Shown here: one piece after another, positions 5,447-12,626 of the stretch
Position numbering within the stretch: position 1 is the first letter of the stretch
Layout: each line of letters starts with the position of its first letter
Origin: a virus
Length of the DNA: 21,376 nt
Direction: 5' to 3' (one strand)
Virus record (IMG/VR): IMGVR_UViG_3300011436_000009
Span: 1-21,376 of that record
Notes under the pieces: generated by a model
Seen by the model: only the letters and a program-made list of their open reading frames with translations
What the model was told of the DNA's origin: nothing
Database searches by the model: none
Program-made: the position numbers and the translations under genes

Positions 5447-5940
5447 AACGCCTCGACCTGAATCGGGACGTTGCCGCCCAGATCGCTCAGCGTGTCCGTC
5501 CCGGCGTTGTTCGTGATGACGCTCACGAGCACGACGTTCGCCCCGGCGGCTGTGCATTGGACCCGAGCGAACGTCGTGTTGTGGATCACGTCGCCCCGGG
5601 CGAAGGTCAGCGAAAGCGTCTCGGTGACACCCAGCTCATCGACGAACGAGGCAGGCCAGGTGACCGTGTAGCGGCCCGTGGCGGTCTTCGAGACCGTCGG
5701 CCACAGCCCCGAGCTTGTGCCTGCATGGGAGCGCCCAGCGGTCACGGTGGCGGGCGTAACGGCGGCCGTGGTGGTCGTCAGGAACTGGAGGATCACCTTC
5801 GGCGTCGTGCGGCTCATGTGCGCCACGTCCTCGTTGACGCGGTTGGCGTACGCCGCCGACTGCTCGGTGGTCGCGTCCTCGACGCTGTAGGCGTCATCGA
5901 ACACGCTGCCGTAATTGTCGATCGTCCGCGGGGTCGTCAT
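5443..5940 (-). CDS. Unknown virion protein between gpJ and gpI homologues (165 aa)
   Basis: Starts two bases after the baseplate J homologue. Residues about 1-45 are helical and polar (DNYGSVFDDAYSVEDATTEQ). Residues about 45-165 are Thr/Val/Ala-rich alternating beta strands (KVILQFLTTTTAAVTPATVT, ATGRYTVTWPASFVDELG, RGDVIHNTTFARVQC, NVVLVSVITNNAG). This looks like a short attachment helix plus a beta-sandwich, as in small fibre or baseplate decoration proteins. Mu has no gene at this place, so it is an insertion relative to the classic order. Its stop overlaps the next start as GTGA. No family recognised; a structural role is inferred from position and composition. Confidence 0.8.
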   Translation of the reverse strand: MTTPRTIDNYGSVFDDAYSVEDATTEQSAAYANRVNEDVAHMSRTTPKVILQFLTTTTAAVTPATVTAGRSHAGTSSGLWPTVSKTATGRYTVTWPASFVDELGVTETLSLTFARGDVIHNTTFARVQCTAAGANVVLVSVITNNAGTDTLSDLGGNVPIQVEAL

Positions 5941-5942
5941 GG

Positions 5943-7439
5943 TCAGGCTCGAATCGCGAGGTGCTTCAGCACGAGCACCTTGGGCGGGTCCGCAGTGGTT
6001 GCGGGCACGCCCGGTGAACTGCGCGGCGTCGCTGTGCCCGTCTCGACGCGGAGCATGTATTCAAGCCCGGCGAGCTCATCGTACTGGTTGGTGACGGCAG
6101 CTTGGAGACGCGAGGTCAGGTCAGCCATGTCCTGCACGTCAGGGCTCGGGTGACGGCGCGCGAGCGGGAGGATGTCCGTGCTCGTCGTCTTCTCGCCGGG
6201 GCCGAGCTTGCGCATCTCGGCAAGGATCGTAGCTGCGTAGCCGACGAGGTTGACCGCGCCCGCGCTTACGTAGGGCTCAAGCGTGGCGCCGTCGGTGGGG
6301 TCGAATCCCACGGCGCCCTGTACCAGGGACGTCCACGCCCCAGCGACGCCACCGATAGAACCGGTGATCACGTACTCGCGCATCACAGGCTCGTCGGGAT
6401 CTGTCACGTTGTTCCACAGCCCGATGTGGTTGCCCACGTTGGGCGTCGCTGTGCTGTCGACGGTGAGCACGCCGGTCTGTGTGTTGTACGCCGTAACCTT
6501 CGTGTCCTCAGCTGGCCAAGGCACACCGTCAAGGAAGCCGCCCCCAGCTCCTCCCGCACTCTGCGGCAGAGCGAGCTGAGCCTTGAACACAACGTCGACG
6601 TATTGCGGCGTCACGGTGGTCACGTTGCGCTTCTGCTGACCCGGCATCACGGCGTCGAGCGCGGAGCCGACCAGTGCGATTGTCGTGGCGCTCAGCGTGC
6701 GGTCGCCCGTGTTCTTGACGATGGTCACGCCGTACGAAGCCGGCCCCTGCTCAGCCATGTATACATACGCCGCGCTCACCGCGCTGCTCGCGTTCTCCGC
6801 GGTCTCGACCACGAAGGCCCAGTTGCCGCCGACGCTCGGGAAGCTCAGCCGGCGGAGCAACCGCTCACGCAGCGTCTCGTCGTCGTCCGCCTCGGTGCCG
6901 TCCTCGATGCCGCCGACGCCGGCTGTGCAGATCCGCCGGAGCGCACCGATCGCAGCGCTGTCCCACGAGAGCTGTGTCCCCTCGTCCTGGTTGCCCGCCT
7001 CGCCGCCGACGAGCGCGATGACCTGAACCGCGGCACCGGTAACGTAGCTGCCCGCGGTGATCGTCTGGTACTGCGAGCCGTTCGGAGCCGTGCTTTGGAA
7101 GCCGGCAGGGATGTTGACGACGCCGGTGCAAACGATTGTGACCGGGCCGGCAGCGAACGCCGCGGGCCTGCGCGTGACGCCGAACACACCGGCGAGCGTG
7201 TCGAGCGCGTCGCCCGTTGCAGTGAGCGGGTTCGAGTCCGCGAGCGCGAGCTGGTTGTTCGCGATGGCGACGCTCACGCGATCCGCGTAAGCCTTCGCCC
7301 GATACCAGTGATCGCTCCCCTCGAGGAGGTTGATGTCGATCCCACGACGCGCGTAGCTGTACCTGAGAGCGCGCAGGATCGTGTTGAGCACGTCCTCAGG
7401 CGTCGGGTACTGCGCGTCCTGAACGCTGGGAAGTGCCAT
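5943..7439 (-). CDS. Baseplate wedge protein, Mu gp47 / P2 gpJ-like (498 aa)
   Basis: A core wedge component that links the central hub to the baseplate periphery in contractile tails. Family signatures are clear: the N-terminal helix pair (residues about 20-95); the beta region VNIPAGFQSTAPNGSQYQT at 108-126 (the IPaG...G..Y.T motif of Baseplate_J); GGEAGNQDEGT at 145-155; and GGIEDGTEADDDETLRERLL at about 176-195 (the GG.e.E.DE.LR.R motif). It is longer than Mu gp47 (about 360 aa) because residues about 290-390 carry an extra beta-rich insert (GGFLDGVPWPAEDTKVTAYN and on). The start overlaps the stop of the wedge gene (TAATG). Order W, J, accessory, I is as in Mu-like phages. Confidence 0.95.
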   Translation of the reverse strand: MALPSVQDAQYPTPEDVLNTILRALRYSYARRGIDINLLEGSDHWYRAKAYADRVSVAIANNQLALADSNPLTATGDALDTLAGVFGVTRRPAAFAAGPVTIVCTGVVNIPAGFQSTAPNGSQYQTITAGSYVTGAAVQVIALVGGEAGNQDEGTQLSWDSAAIGALRRICTAGVGGIEDGTEADDDETLRERLLRRLSFPSVGGNWAFVVETAENASSAVSAAYVYMAEQGPASYGVTIVKNTGDRTLSATTIALVGSALDAVMPGQQKRNVTTVTPQYVDVVFKAQLALPQSAGGAGGGFLDGVPWPAEDTKVTAYNTQTGVLTVDSTATPNVGNHIGLWNNVTDPDEPVMREYVITGSIGGVAGAWTSLVQGAVGFDPTDGATLEPYVSAGAVNLVGYAATILAEMRKLGPGEKTTSTDILPLARRHPSPDVQDMADLTSRLQAAVTNQYDELAGLEYMLRVETGTATPRSSPGVPATTADPPKVLVLKHLAIRA

Positions 7440-7867
7440 TACTTGATCACCACAGTCCCGTCGGCCTTCACCGTCTGCTGCCGTTTCGCGATCTGGTCGT
7501 AGTACGTGACGCTCTCGAAGAGCTTGCCGCCACCGCCGTCCGACACAACGATCTTGACGTTCTTGATCGCCGGCTGCTTACCCGACGTGAGCGGCTTCAA
7601 CGCAGAACGGATCGCCTGCTCCTGTGCGGCCAACGTTGTTGGCGTGATGATGTCGGGCGGCTTCACGTTGAAGTTGATAAGGAGGATTACCCGCTGCGCC
7701 GTGTCGTCCATCGGCTCGAAGCCACCGTCATCAGCGATCACGTAGTGGCCGTAGGTGTCGATGGCTCGCGAGCTTGACAGGGCCGCGCGTACGGTCTGCG
7801 CGGGCAGTTCATAGGCGAGCCCCATCGGAGCTATCCCGAAGGGGCCTGTACCGAAACCAGCACTCAT
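7439..7867 (-). CDS. Baseplate wedge protein, gp25/GPW-like, Mu gp46 equivalent (142 aa)
   Basis: The gp25-like protein joins the wedge to the first sheath ring. The family core is at residues about 30-68: SSSRAIDTYGHYVIADDGGF, then EPMDDTAQRVILLINF, which is the G.....G..EA..Q.i...L pattern; here the usual E-A is PMDD. The C-terminal half gives the strands KNVKIVVSDGGGG and VTYYDQIAKRQQTVKADGTV. Length fits the family (110-150 aa). The start overlaps the previous stop as ATGA (7864-7867), and it is followed directly by the J homologue, the conserved W-J pair of contractile baseplates. Confidence 0.85.
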   Translation of the reverse strand: MSAGFGTGPFGIAPMGLAYELPAQTVRAALSSSRAIDTYGHYVIADDGGFEPMDDTAQRVILLINFNVKPPDIITPTTLAAQEQAIRSALKPLTSGKQPAIKNVKIVVSDGGGGKLFESVTYYDQIAKRQQTVKADGTVVIK

Positions 7868-8256
7868 CGACTAGTTACCGTCAACCATTCACCACCGCCA
7901 ACGAACACTACGCCATCCAATGTTGTAGCTGGCAGATTTAGAATGAGCGTTAAGTGAACGCCGTCTGCATTCGTGTCACTACCTATAGACCACGACGCGC
8001 CTGCGTTCTCCGCGTTGGCGCCCGCCGCTATCTCCTGGCTGCCGGGGAACGTTACAACTGTGCCAGTTGATTCATATCCAACGTTGATCTGCGACGTGAC
8101 AGAAGACGCTGGGCTTGTCGATCGCACGGCAATCAAAGCGGCGATCACTCTGCCGGCGTGGGCGTCCTGCGAGATCGGAATTCGCCCCATTACAGTGTTG
8201 ACAGCAAGCGCCGCCCCGGTAGCAGATCCAGCGATGTTTCCTCTGTCTGTAGGCAT
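7864..8256 (-). CDS. Unknown beta-rich virion protein (130 aa)
   Basis: No family recognised. After a short head (MPTDRGNIAGSATGAALAVN) the sequence is alternating beta with few charges (GRVIAALIAVRSTS, TSQINVGYESTGTVVTFPGS, VHLTLILNLPATTLDGVVFV), consistent with a small jelly-roll or fibre-like domain. GC is visibly lower than in the flanking baseplate genes. The start overlaps the preceding stop as TGATG and its own stop overlaps the wedge gene, so it is tightly built into the operon. Mu has no counterpart between gp45 and gp46. A decoration or host-contact role is inferred. Confidence 0.8.
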   Translation of the reverse strand: MPTDRGNIAGSATGAALAVNTVMGRIPISQDAHAGRVIAALIAVRSTSPASSVTSQINVGYESTGTVVTFPGSQEIAAGANAENAGASWSIGSDTNADGVHLTLILNLPATTLDGVVFVGGGEWLTVTSR

Positions 8257-8852
8257 CAGACAACCTCAACACCGATCTGGAACGCGAACGTCCAAGCCAC
8301 CGTCGAGCCGTTCGGCCCGCTGGCGTCCACTCGAAGCCTGTTCGCTCCGACGTCGATCGATAATGAACATGTCGCGGCTCCCATCTGGGACCCTCGTCTG
8401 GACATATCGGTGATCTCGGTGCCGATGATGGCAGCTGGTGGCGAGAGGTTGTCTATTGCCACGGACTTCTTGAAAATTGCAACGCGACCACTGCCGCCGG
8501 TGTCTGTTCGTGTGCCTGCCACGCTGACCATGATGAGCAGCGCGGTGGCCGGCTCGATCTTGATCAGAGCGAATGCATCAGGTGCGCCGACGCCTGTGCC
8601 AGAGGCAGGAAGGCCGCCTGGTGCTCTTGTCGTCAGTAGATCGTATATGTAGGTCGCGATCGTGGTGGATAGTCTTGCCTGTGCCCTCGTGCGCGCAACA
8701 GAGACCGGCCCGGTCGGCAGCGCGTGCCCAGGGAATGAAGCGATCGCGACGTGCGAGTCGGCCTCTAGAAGGCTGTACACGACATCGCACTCGCCGGTCT
8801 TGACAACCGTTCCGTTGTCCTGGACCGTGACTGAGCCGAGTGTCAGAGCCAT
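8256..8852 (-). CDS. Unknown fibre-like virion protein near the spike (198 aa)
   Basis: The ATG at 8852 is chosen; the frame continues upstream to 8954 but that part is the antisense-phase shadow of the proline-rich gene. Residues 1-75 read as a short tail-binding module (GSVTVQDNGTVVKTGECDVV, then a helix TTIATYIYDLLTT). A Gly/Pro hinge lies at about 77-95 (RAPGGLPASGTGVGAP). Residues about 95-198 form a beta sandwich (ALLIMVSVAGTRTDTGGSGR, VAIFKKSVAIDN, VAWTFAFQIGVEVV). It sits four bases after the proline-repeat gene. An N-terminal adaptor plus beta head suggests a small fibre or decoration subunit of the baseplate; function unproven. Confidence 0.8.
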   Translation of the reverse strand: MALTLGSVTVQDNGTVVKTGECDVVYSLLEADSHVAIASFPGHALPTGPVSVARTRAQARLSTTIATYIYDLLTTRAPGGLPASGTGVGAPDAFALIKIEPATALLIMVSVAGTRTDTGGSGRVAIFKKSVAIDNLSPPAAIIGTEITDMSRRGSQMGAATCSLSIDVGANRLRVDASGPNGSTVAWTFAFQIGVEVV

Positions 8853-8856
8853 GGTG

Positions 8857-9186
8857 TCAGTCGAGCGGGCAAGTGGGGAGCTCAGGGATCGGCGGGAACA
8901 GATCCGGAATGGCCGGGAAGTCGGGCGGGAAAACGGGCGCGCCAGGCGGCACAACGTTGGTGCTGATCCCGATGTTGAAGCTCAGATCAGGCAGCGGAGG
9001 AATCAGATCCGGGATGGCGGGCGGGAAGCCAGGCGGGAACGATGGGTCCTGACTACCGGCGATGCTGATTGGAATGCCGAAGTCGAACGACAGATCAGGC
9101 AGCGGAGGAATCAGATCCGGAATGGCCGGGGGGAAAGCGGGCGGGAAGGCGGGCGACGTGATCGCCGGGATGTTGCACGCGCTCAT
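8857..9186 (-). CDS. Proline-rich 36-residue tandem-repeat protein next to the spike (109 aa)
   Basis: After a 12-residue head (MSACNIPAITSP) the whole protein is three tandem repeats: residues 13-48, 49-84 and 85-109 (the last one is truncated). Each begins FPP.FPPAIPDLIPPLPDLS. The first two are near identical for 20 residues and then diverge. About one residue in three is proline; charges are nearly all acidic (Asp), and there is one Cys near each end (C4, C106). It is coded three bases after the gp45-like spike, with GGTGTGAG before the ATG. The regular PPxxPDL pattern suggests an extended polyproline rod or a flexible tether rather than an enzyme. No family is recognised, and no Mu gene exists at this site. 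Confidence 0.8.
   Translation of the reverse strand: MSACNIPAITSPAFPPAFPPAIPDLIPPLPDLSFDFGIPISIAGSQDPSFPPGFPPAIPDLIPPLPDLSFNIGISTNVVPPGAPVFPPDFPAIPDLFPPIPELPTCPLD
8983..9120. repeat. 30-bp perfect direct repeat, period 108 bp
   Basis: The 30 bases at 8983-9012 are repeated exactly at 9091-9120; both start CAGATCAGGCAGCGGAGG. The 108-bp period corresponds to the 36-residue protein repeat. A third, diverged copy lies at about 8886-8925. The exact identity implies recent duplication or ongoing recombination. Confidence 0.85.
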
Positions 9187-9189
9187 CGC

Positions 9190-9858
9190 TCACACCGTAG
9201 CGCACGTCCACCCAGCCGACGCGATTGCCACGTTGCCAGCAGGGCCCGCACAGATCGAGTTGACGCCCGGTGGAGGAGGCAGCGGTCCTACGCAGCCTAG
9301 GTTCCCGGTCTTCGTGTTGAGCGCAGTGTGCTTGCCGTACACGAAGAACCCACCTTCGGTGATCCGAATCATCGTGCCGCCCACGCCGATGAGCCACTCA
9401 TCCTTGGTCATCGTCGCGTATGCCTTGCCGTTGATGATGCGTAGCGCGCCTTTCTCCCCGTTGAACTCGAAGATCATTGACGAGTTGCCGTCGGCCTGGT
9501 TCTCCGTGTAGAGCGTGATCGCCGACATTGCGTTCTTAAGGAACAGCCGCGCCGCAGAGCTCGACAGGATTGCACGGTCTCCAGGTGCAAGCGCGCCGCC
9601 CTTCTCGGAGTACCTCCGGTCACGCACGGCCAGCGCGCGCCTTGTGCTTCCCTCCTGGAGATACAGCACCTGCGCACATCCGTTCTCGTCCGGGACGTTC
9701 GGCACCGAGACGAAGCCGTCGGCGTTGCCCCACAACCCGACATCGGCAGCGAGTCCTTCCTTCGTGCTCCACTCGCCGAATGTGACGGTCACAACGCCGT
9801 TCTTGACCTCGGTCTGGAGGACGTCGGCGATGTCCGTGTCCGCGCTTGCCCAACCCAT
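9190..9858 (-). CDS. Central baseplate spike, Mu gp45-like (222 aa)
   Basis: The cell-puncturing spike below the hub. ATG at 9858 is favoured over 9885: GGGGGAG lies six bases upstream and it overlaps the previous stop as TAATG. Residues about 15-80 are an OB-fold-like beta barrel (VTVTFGEWSTKEG, CAQVLYLQEGSTRRALAVRD). Residues about 85-150 show the gp45 signature of short strands (GDRAILSSSAARLFLKNAMS, ITLYTENQADGNSSMIF, GALRIINGKA), which make the triple beta-helix shaft. The C-terminus (LPPPPGVN, then C and C near the end) does not show the HxH iron-binding tip known from Mu gp45. Location after the hub supports the call. Confidence 0.75.
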   Translation of the reverse strand: MGWASADTDIADVLQTEVKNGVVTVTFGEWSTKEGLAADVGLWGNADGFVSVPNVPDENGCAQVLYLQEGSTRRALAVRDRRYSEKGGALAPGDRAILSSSAARLFLKNAMSAITLYTENQADGNSSMIFEFNGEKGALRIINGKAYATMTKDEWLIGVGGTMIRITEGGFFVYGKHTALNTKTGNLGCVGPLPPPPGVNSICAGPAGNVAIASAGWTCATV

Positions 9859-10349
9859 TATAGGCTCCCCCAAATTGTGGCCCACTGGTAGGCCTTGTCG
9901 CTGCGTCGCTGCACGTAAAACGCCACGTCTCGAAAGATGAGCTTGAGGTACGCGTCGTTCTTGAGCGCCGCTCTCATGTCGGCGTAGTTGAGCGCGGAGA
10001 GCGCTGGAATCAGCAGCTTCACGTTGGCGTCAACCACGTCGAGAGTGATCGAGCCTGAGTGATTGGCGCTGTGCGCGCCCACCGTGAAGTACTGGTTCGC
10101 GCTCGTGTCGGTTCGCTGCGATACGTACCAGTCGTACTCGTCAACACCTGCAACCGAATCGGCCGCGAACGAGTTGCACGTGGCGCTGAACGGGATGCCC
10201 GACGCCATTATCGACGTGAACGCGAGCGAGCCAGAGAAGCCGCCGGTGTTGAGCTTCGCGTACGGCCACACCGGGAAGCCATCAAGATCGAGGGCGGCAC
10301 CAACGAGCGCGAACCCGGGGCGGAAGTCCTGGTAGCGTGTGAAGATCAT
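9858..10349 (-). CDS. Unknown protein between baseplate hub and spike (163 aa)
   Basis: ATG at 10349 is chosen because the longer frame (to 10445) would cover the whole 5' part of a plus-strand gene. It begins MIFTRYQDFRPGFALVGAAL and continues with mixed beta and turn sequence (VWPYAKLNTGGFSGSLAF, QYFTVGAHSANHSGSITLDV) and a C-terminal helix (YADMRAALKNDAYLKLIFRDVAFYVQRRS). No Shine-Dalgarno precedes it, and the start is only 17 bases from a divergent plus-strand start. Mu has no gene between gp44 (hub) and gp45 (spike), so this is an insertion. A hub accessory role is inferred from position only. Confidence 0.75.
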   Translation of the reverse strand: MIFTRYQDFRPGFALVGAALDLDGFPVWPYAKLNTGGFSGSLAFTSIMASGIPFSATCNSFAADSVAGVDEYDWYVSQRTDTSANQYFTVGAHSANHSGSITLDVVDANVKLLIPALSALNYADMRAALKNDAYLKLIFRDVAFYVQRRSDKAYQWATIWGSL

Positions 10350-10351
10350 TG

Positions 10352-10366
10352 TGCTAAGGTGTGGGC
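10352..10366 (+). promoter_or_regulatory. Candidate extended -10 / Shine-Dalgarno overlap before the 10367 gene
   Basis: The whole intergenic space (10350-10366) holds TGTGCTAAGGTGTGGGC. TAAGGTG is a usable Shine-Dalgarno six bases from the ATG, and TGC-TAAGGT also reads as an extended -10, which would make the transcript leaderless. The divergent minus gene starts at 10349, so any -35 would lie inside that gene. Confidence 0.3.
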
Positions 10367-10561
10367 ATGTCGCCCAACTATCTATTTTCTCTACGAAACC
10401 CCAATGTGCCGCTTGGAATGTTGCCGCAGGCCGACCCGACTGCACGATTTCGTGACGCGCTGCGATCGCAAGGAATCAGCAGGTCTGATGCCTTGGCGAC
10501 CGACGCTGGCCTTACTGCTTTTGGCATTGGAATGATACGCATCGCCTACGCCTTCAACTAG
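10367..10561 (+). CDS. Plus-strand small cargo protein (64 aa)
   Basis: Not a recognised family. The ATG at 10367 is preferred to GTG at 10361 on Shine-Dalgarno spacing. The product has a hydrophobic-aromatic N-terminus (MSPNYLFSLRNPNVPLGMLP), a central DALRSQGISRSDALATDAGL that resembles a short helix-turn-helix segment but is too short to call one, and a hydrophobic C-terminus (AFGIGMIRIAYAF). GC is lower than in the flanking baseplate genes. It fills the gap between the hub and the 163-aa gene: it starts divergently 17 bases from the latter and its stop overlaps the hub stop tail-to-tail (10554-10561). It is one of the counter-oriented cargo genes. Confidence 0.6.
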   Translation: MSPNYLFSLRNPNVPLGMLPQADPTARFRDALRSQGISRSDALATDAGLTAFGIGMIRIAYAFN

Positions 10562-11738
10562 GCACATCCCCCAGCACCAGCGCTCCCTTTGGGAGGAGCT
10601 TGAGCCTCGTGTGCTCCCCGTCACCTTCCCCGCCCCCGCGGCTGAGCGTCAGCACGCGCTCGGCGATCCACATGTCCTCGGCGATGTCCTCCTGCTCGAT
10701 GACGACATGCGCGATCGTGTCGACCGACCAGATCCTCCCGGTGACGCTCACGAAGCCGTCGACCGTGCCGGTGATGTAGAAGGCCTTGGCCGCCTGTAGG
10801 CCGAGCTCCAGCTTCGCCGTCGACGTCGCCGTCGCCCTATCGCGCGAGCCCTTGTCCTTGACGTTTTTGGGCTTGTACGGCGCGGCGATCGGGCTCCTGT
10901 AGCTCGGTCGCCCGGGGTGCAGGAGGTTCTCTTGTACGCGCGCAACTGGCAGGTTTGTCTGCGTCGCGTCGGCCGTGTCGTTGCTCTGCCCGCGGACCTG
11001 CGCCTCGCTGTGCTGCCCGTCGTTCGTGTCCACCACGTCGACGTCCCCCACGAAGTAGTCCCCAGGCCCCGCCTTGCCGCTCAGCGTGCGGATCAACGTG
11101 TAGACAGGCGGCTGGTCGTAGTCGGGCTTGCCGACGAGCAGCGTGCCATCTGGGGCCATCCTGAGGCAGCAGCCGAGTCGCGTGATGAGCCGCGCGATGT
11201 ACTGGTACGCGGTTTCGCCTTGCTGGGGGTGGGATTCGTTGTGCTTGAGCGCGGGGAGTGACACCGCCGGCGCGCGCCCGTCGATCGGCTTGCCGCTGAC
11301 CGTGGACACGCTTGCCGCAGTGTCGGCAATGATAGTCTGGAAGCCGTACGGACCGAGCGACTGAAGTATCGTCTCGGTGAGCGGCACGTCTGTTGGCGTC
11401 TTCTTGACCAGAGCTTGGTCGATCGAGCTCTGGTACGGCGTCACGAGCGGCGTGTGGCAGGTGATGGAGAACGTCGACCCGCGCTTGCCATGTTTGCGGT
11501 TGCAGGTCTGGATCAGGAAGACGCCCTGGTTCACGCCGTTCACGAGCACGGTCACAAGCTCGCCCTTGGCGAGGCGCGCGCGGTAGTCGGCGATGAACCG
11601 AGCGGGCGGCGTGGTCTCAAAGGTGAGCTCACCGAGTGGGTCGGTGTACGTCTCTCGCATCGTCAGGCTCTGCCAGGTGTCGATGCTCGACCCGTCGGCA
11701 AAGTGCATAGAGACGACGCCGTGTGTGCGCTCAGTCAT
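10554..11738 (-). CDS. Baseplate hub protein, Mu gp44 (gpP)-like (394 aa)
   Basis: A T4 gp27-like hub that forms the base of the tail tube and holds the spike. Recognised from the order (DNA circulation protein, hub, spike) and from the sequence. Residues about 5-80 form the first gp27-type barrel (SLTMRETYTDPLGELTFETT, GELVTVLVNGVNQGVFLIQT). Residues about 165-205 contain NESHPQQGETAYQYIARLIT and the ...RLGCCLRMAPDGTLLVGKPD pattern found in these hubs (a domain with L...G...DG.L.V..P). Later strands are HVVIEQEDIAEDMWIAERVL. Length (Mu gp44 is about 380 aa) matches. The start overlaps the previous stop as ATGA. Confidence 0.85.
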   Translation of the reverse strand: MTERTHGVVSMHFADGSSIDTWQSLTMRETYTDPLGELTFETTPPARFIADYRARLAKGELVTVLVNGVNQGVFLIQTCNRKHGKRGSTFSITCHTPLVTPYQSSIDQALVKKTPTDVPLTETILQSLGPYGFQTIIADTAASVSTVSGKPIDGRAPAVSLPALKHNESHPQQGETAYQYIARLITRLGCCLRMAPDGTLLVGKPDYDQPPVYTLIRTLSGKAGPGDYFVGDVDVVDTNDGQHSEAQVRGQSNDTADATQTNLPVARVQENLLHPGRPSYRSPIAAPYKPKNVKDKGSRDRATATSTAKLELGLQAAKAFYITGTVDGFVSVTGRIWSVDTIAHVVIEQEDIAEDMWIAERVLTLSRGGGEGDGEHTRLKLLPKGALVLGDVPS

Positions 11739-12625
11739 GTGTAGTACGTCATCGTCGTTCCGCGGCTGACGATGGGCAACCGAAGCGCGTGGAGGTTTAG
11801 CCCCATCACATCAACGAGAGAGTTGTTGACCGAAGCGGCAAACGCGTCGAGCGTGGCATCCTGACGCAAGACCTTCTTCGATGTTGGCCTGTTCGCGGCG
11901 GCGACCTTGGCGCTCTTGTCCTTGATCGAGTTCCAAAACGCGATGGTGTTGTCGTACGCTGCAATTGCCGCCGGGTCGTTGAGCGAGTCGATCGCGTCGA
12001 TCATGCCGCCCGCAATGCCCATGAGCTGGTCAAGCTGCCCGGATACCGTAAGGCTCGCCGAGAAGAGTCCGCTCTTGACGGCGTTCCACGCATCGAGGAG
12101 CGATGTGTACCCCTTGCCGGTGGGGAACGTTACGCCGAACTCGGCCGCGCTCGTGTCAGCCGCGGCAGCGAGCGTGCCGGCGTCGATGTCAGGAGGCAGT
12201 AGCCCCTGCGGTCCGGCAGGGTCGTCGAGTGTCTCAGAAAAAGAGACATCAACGATGATGCCACTGGCGGTCGAGGATCGAATTTCGAACTTCCCGCCAA
12301 CCACACACGCGAGCACGGGGCCGAGCAGCGGGTGAATCAGCGTGTCCGCGGAACCGTCGAGGAGCGCCGTCCTCCAGTCTTCCCATGTGTCAGGGAAATG
12401 GTTCGGCTCATCGAGCAATCCATTCAGGAAAAAAAGGCGAACGGTGAACCTGAAACTGGTCCTTCCCGTCCAATCGTGCATCTCGCCGTCGACATACGGG
12501 ACGCCCCGCGCCGCTTGGTCGTGAGACCATTCGACGGTGATGATGTCGTACGGCGGCGCGTCGAGTCCGCGCCACTGCAATCGAGGCAGATCCCTGATGA
12601 TCTGCATGGGCGAGTTCGACGACAT
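11735..12625 (-). CDS. DNA circulation / tail protein, Mu gp43 (gpN)-like (296 aa)
   Basis: The N-terminal DNA_circ_N domain is visible at residues about 10-100: LPRLQWRGLDAPPYDIITVE, then GRTSFRFTVRLFFLNGLLDE with its fold of alternating strands and the final GPVLACVVGGKFEIR. In Mu this protein is a tail/baseplate component placed between the tape measure and the hub; the name DNA circulation comes from early genetics. The C-terminal 140 residues are helical (LLDAWNAVKSGLFSASLTVS, LMGIAGGMIDAIDSLNDPAA), also as in the family. Mu gpN is about 490 aa, so this one is short. It is coded directly upstream of the hub with an ATGA overlap. Confidence 0.8.
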   Translation of the reverse strand: MSSNSPMQIIRDLPRLQWRGLDAPPYDIITVEWSHDQAARGVPYVDGEMHDWTGRTSFRFTVRLFFLNGLLDEPNHFPDTWEDWRTALLDGSADTLIHPLLGPVLACVVGGKFEIRSSTASGIIVDVSFSETLDDPAGPQGLLPPDIDAGTLAAAADTSAAEFGVTFPTGKGYTSLLDAWNAVKSGLFSASLTVSGQLDQLMGIAGGMIDAIDSLNDPAAIAAYDNTIAFWNSIKDKSAKVAAANRPTSKKVLRQDATLDAFAASVNNSLVDVMGLNLHALRLPIVSRGTTMTYYT

Positions 12626-12626
12626 G

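Noticed and set aside
6102-7502. Long plus-strand frame (466 codons)
   Set aside because: It is antisense to the clear baseplate J gene and has the Arg/Asp/Val-rich composition typical of shadow frames.
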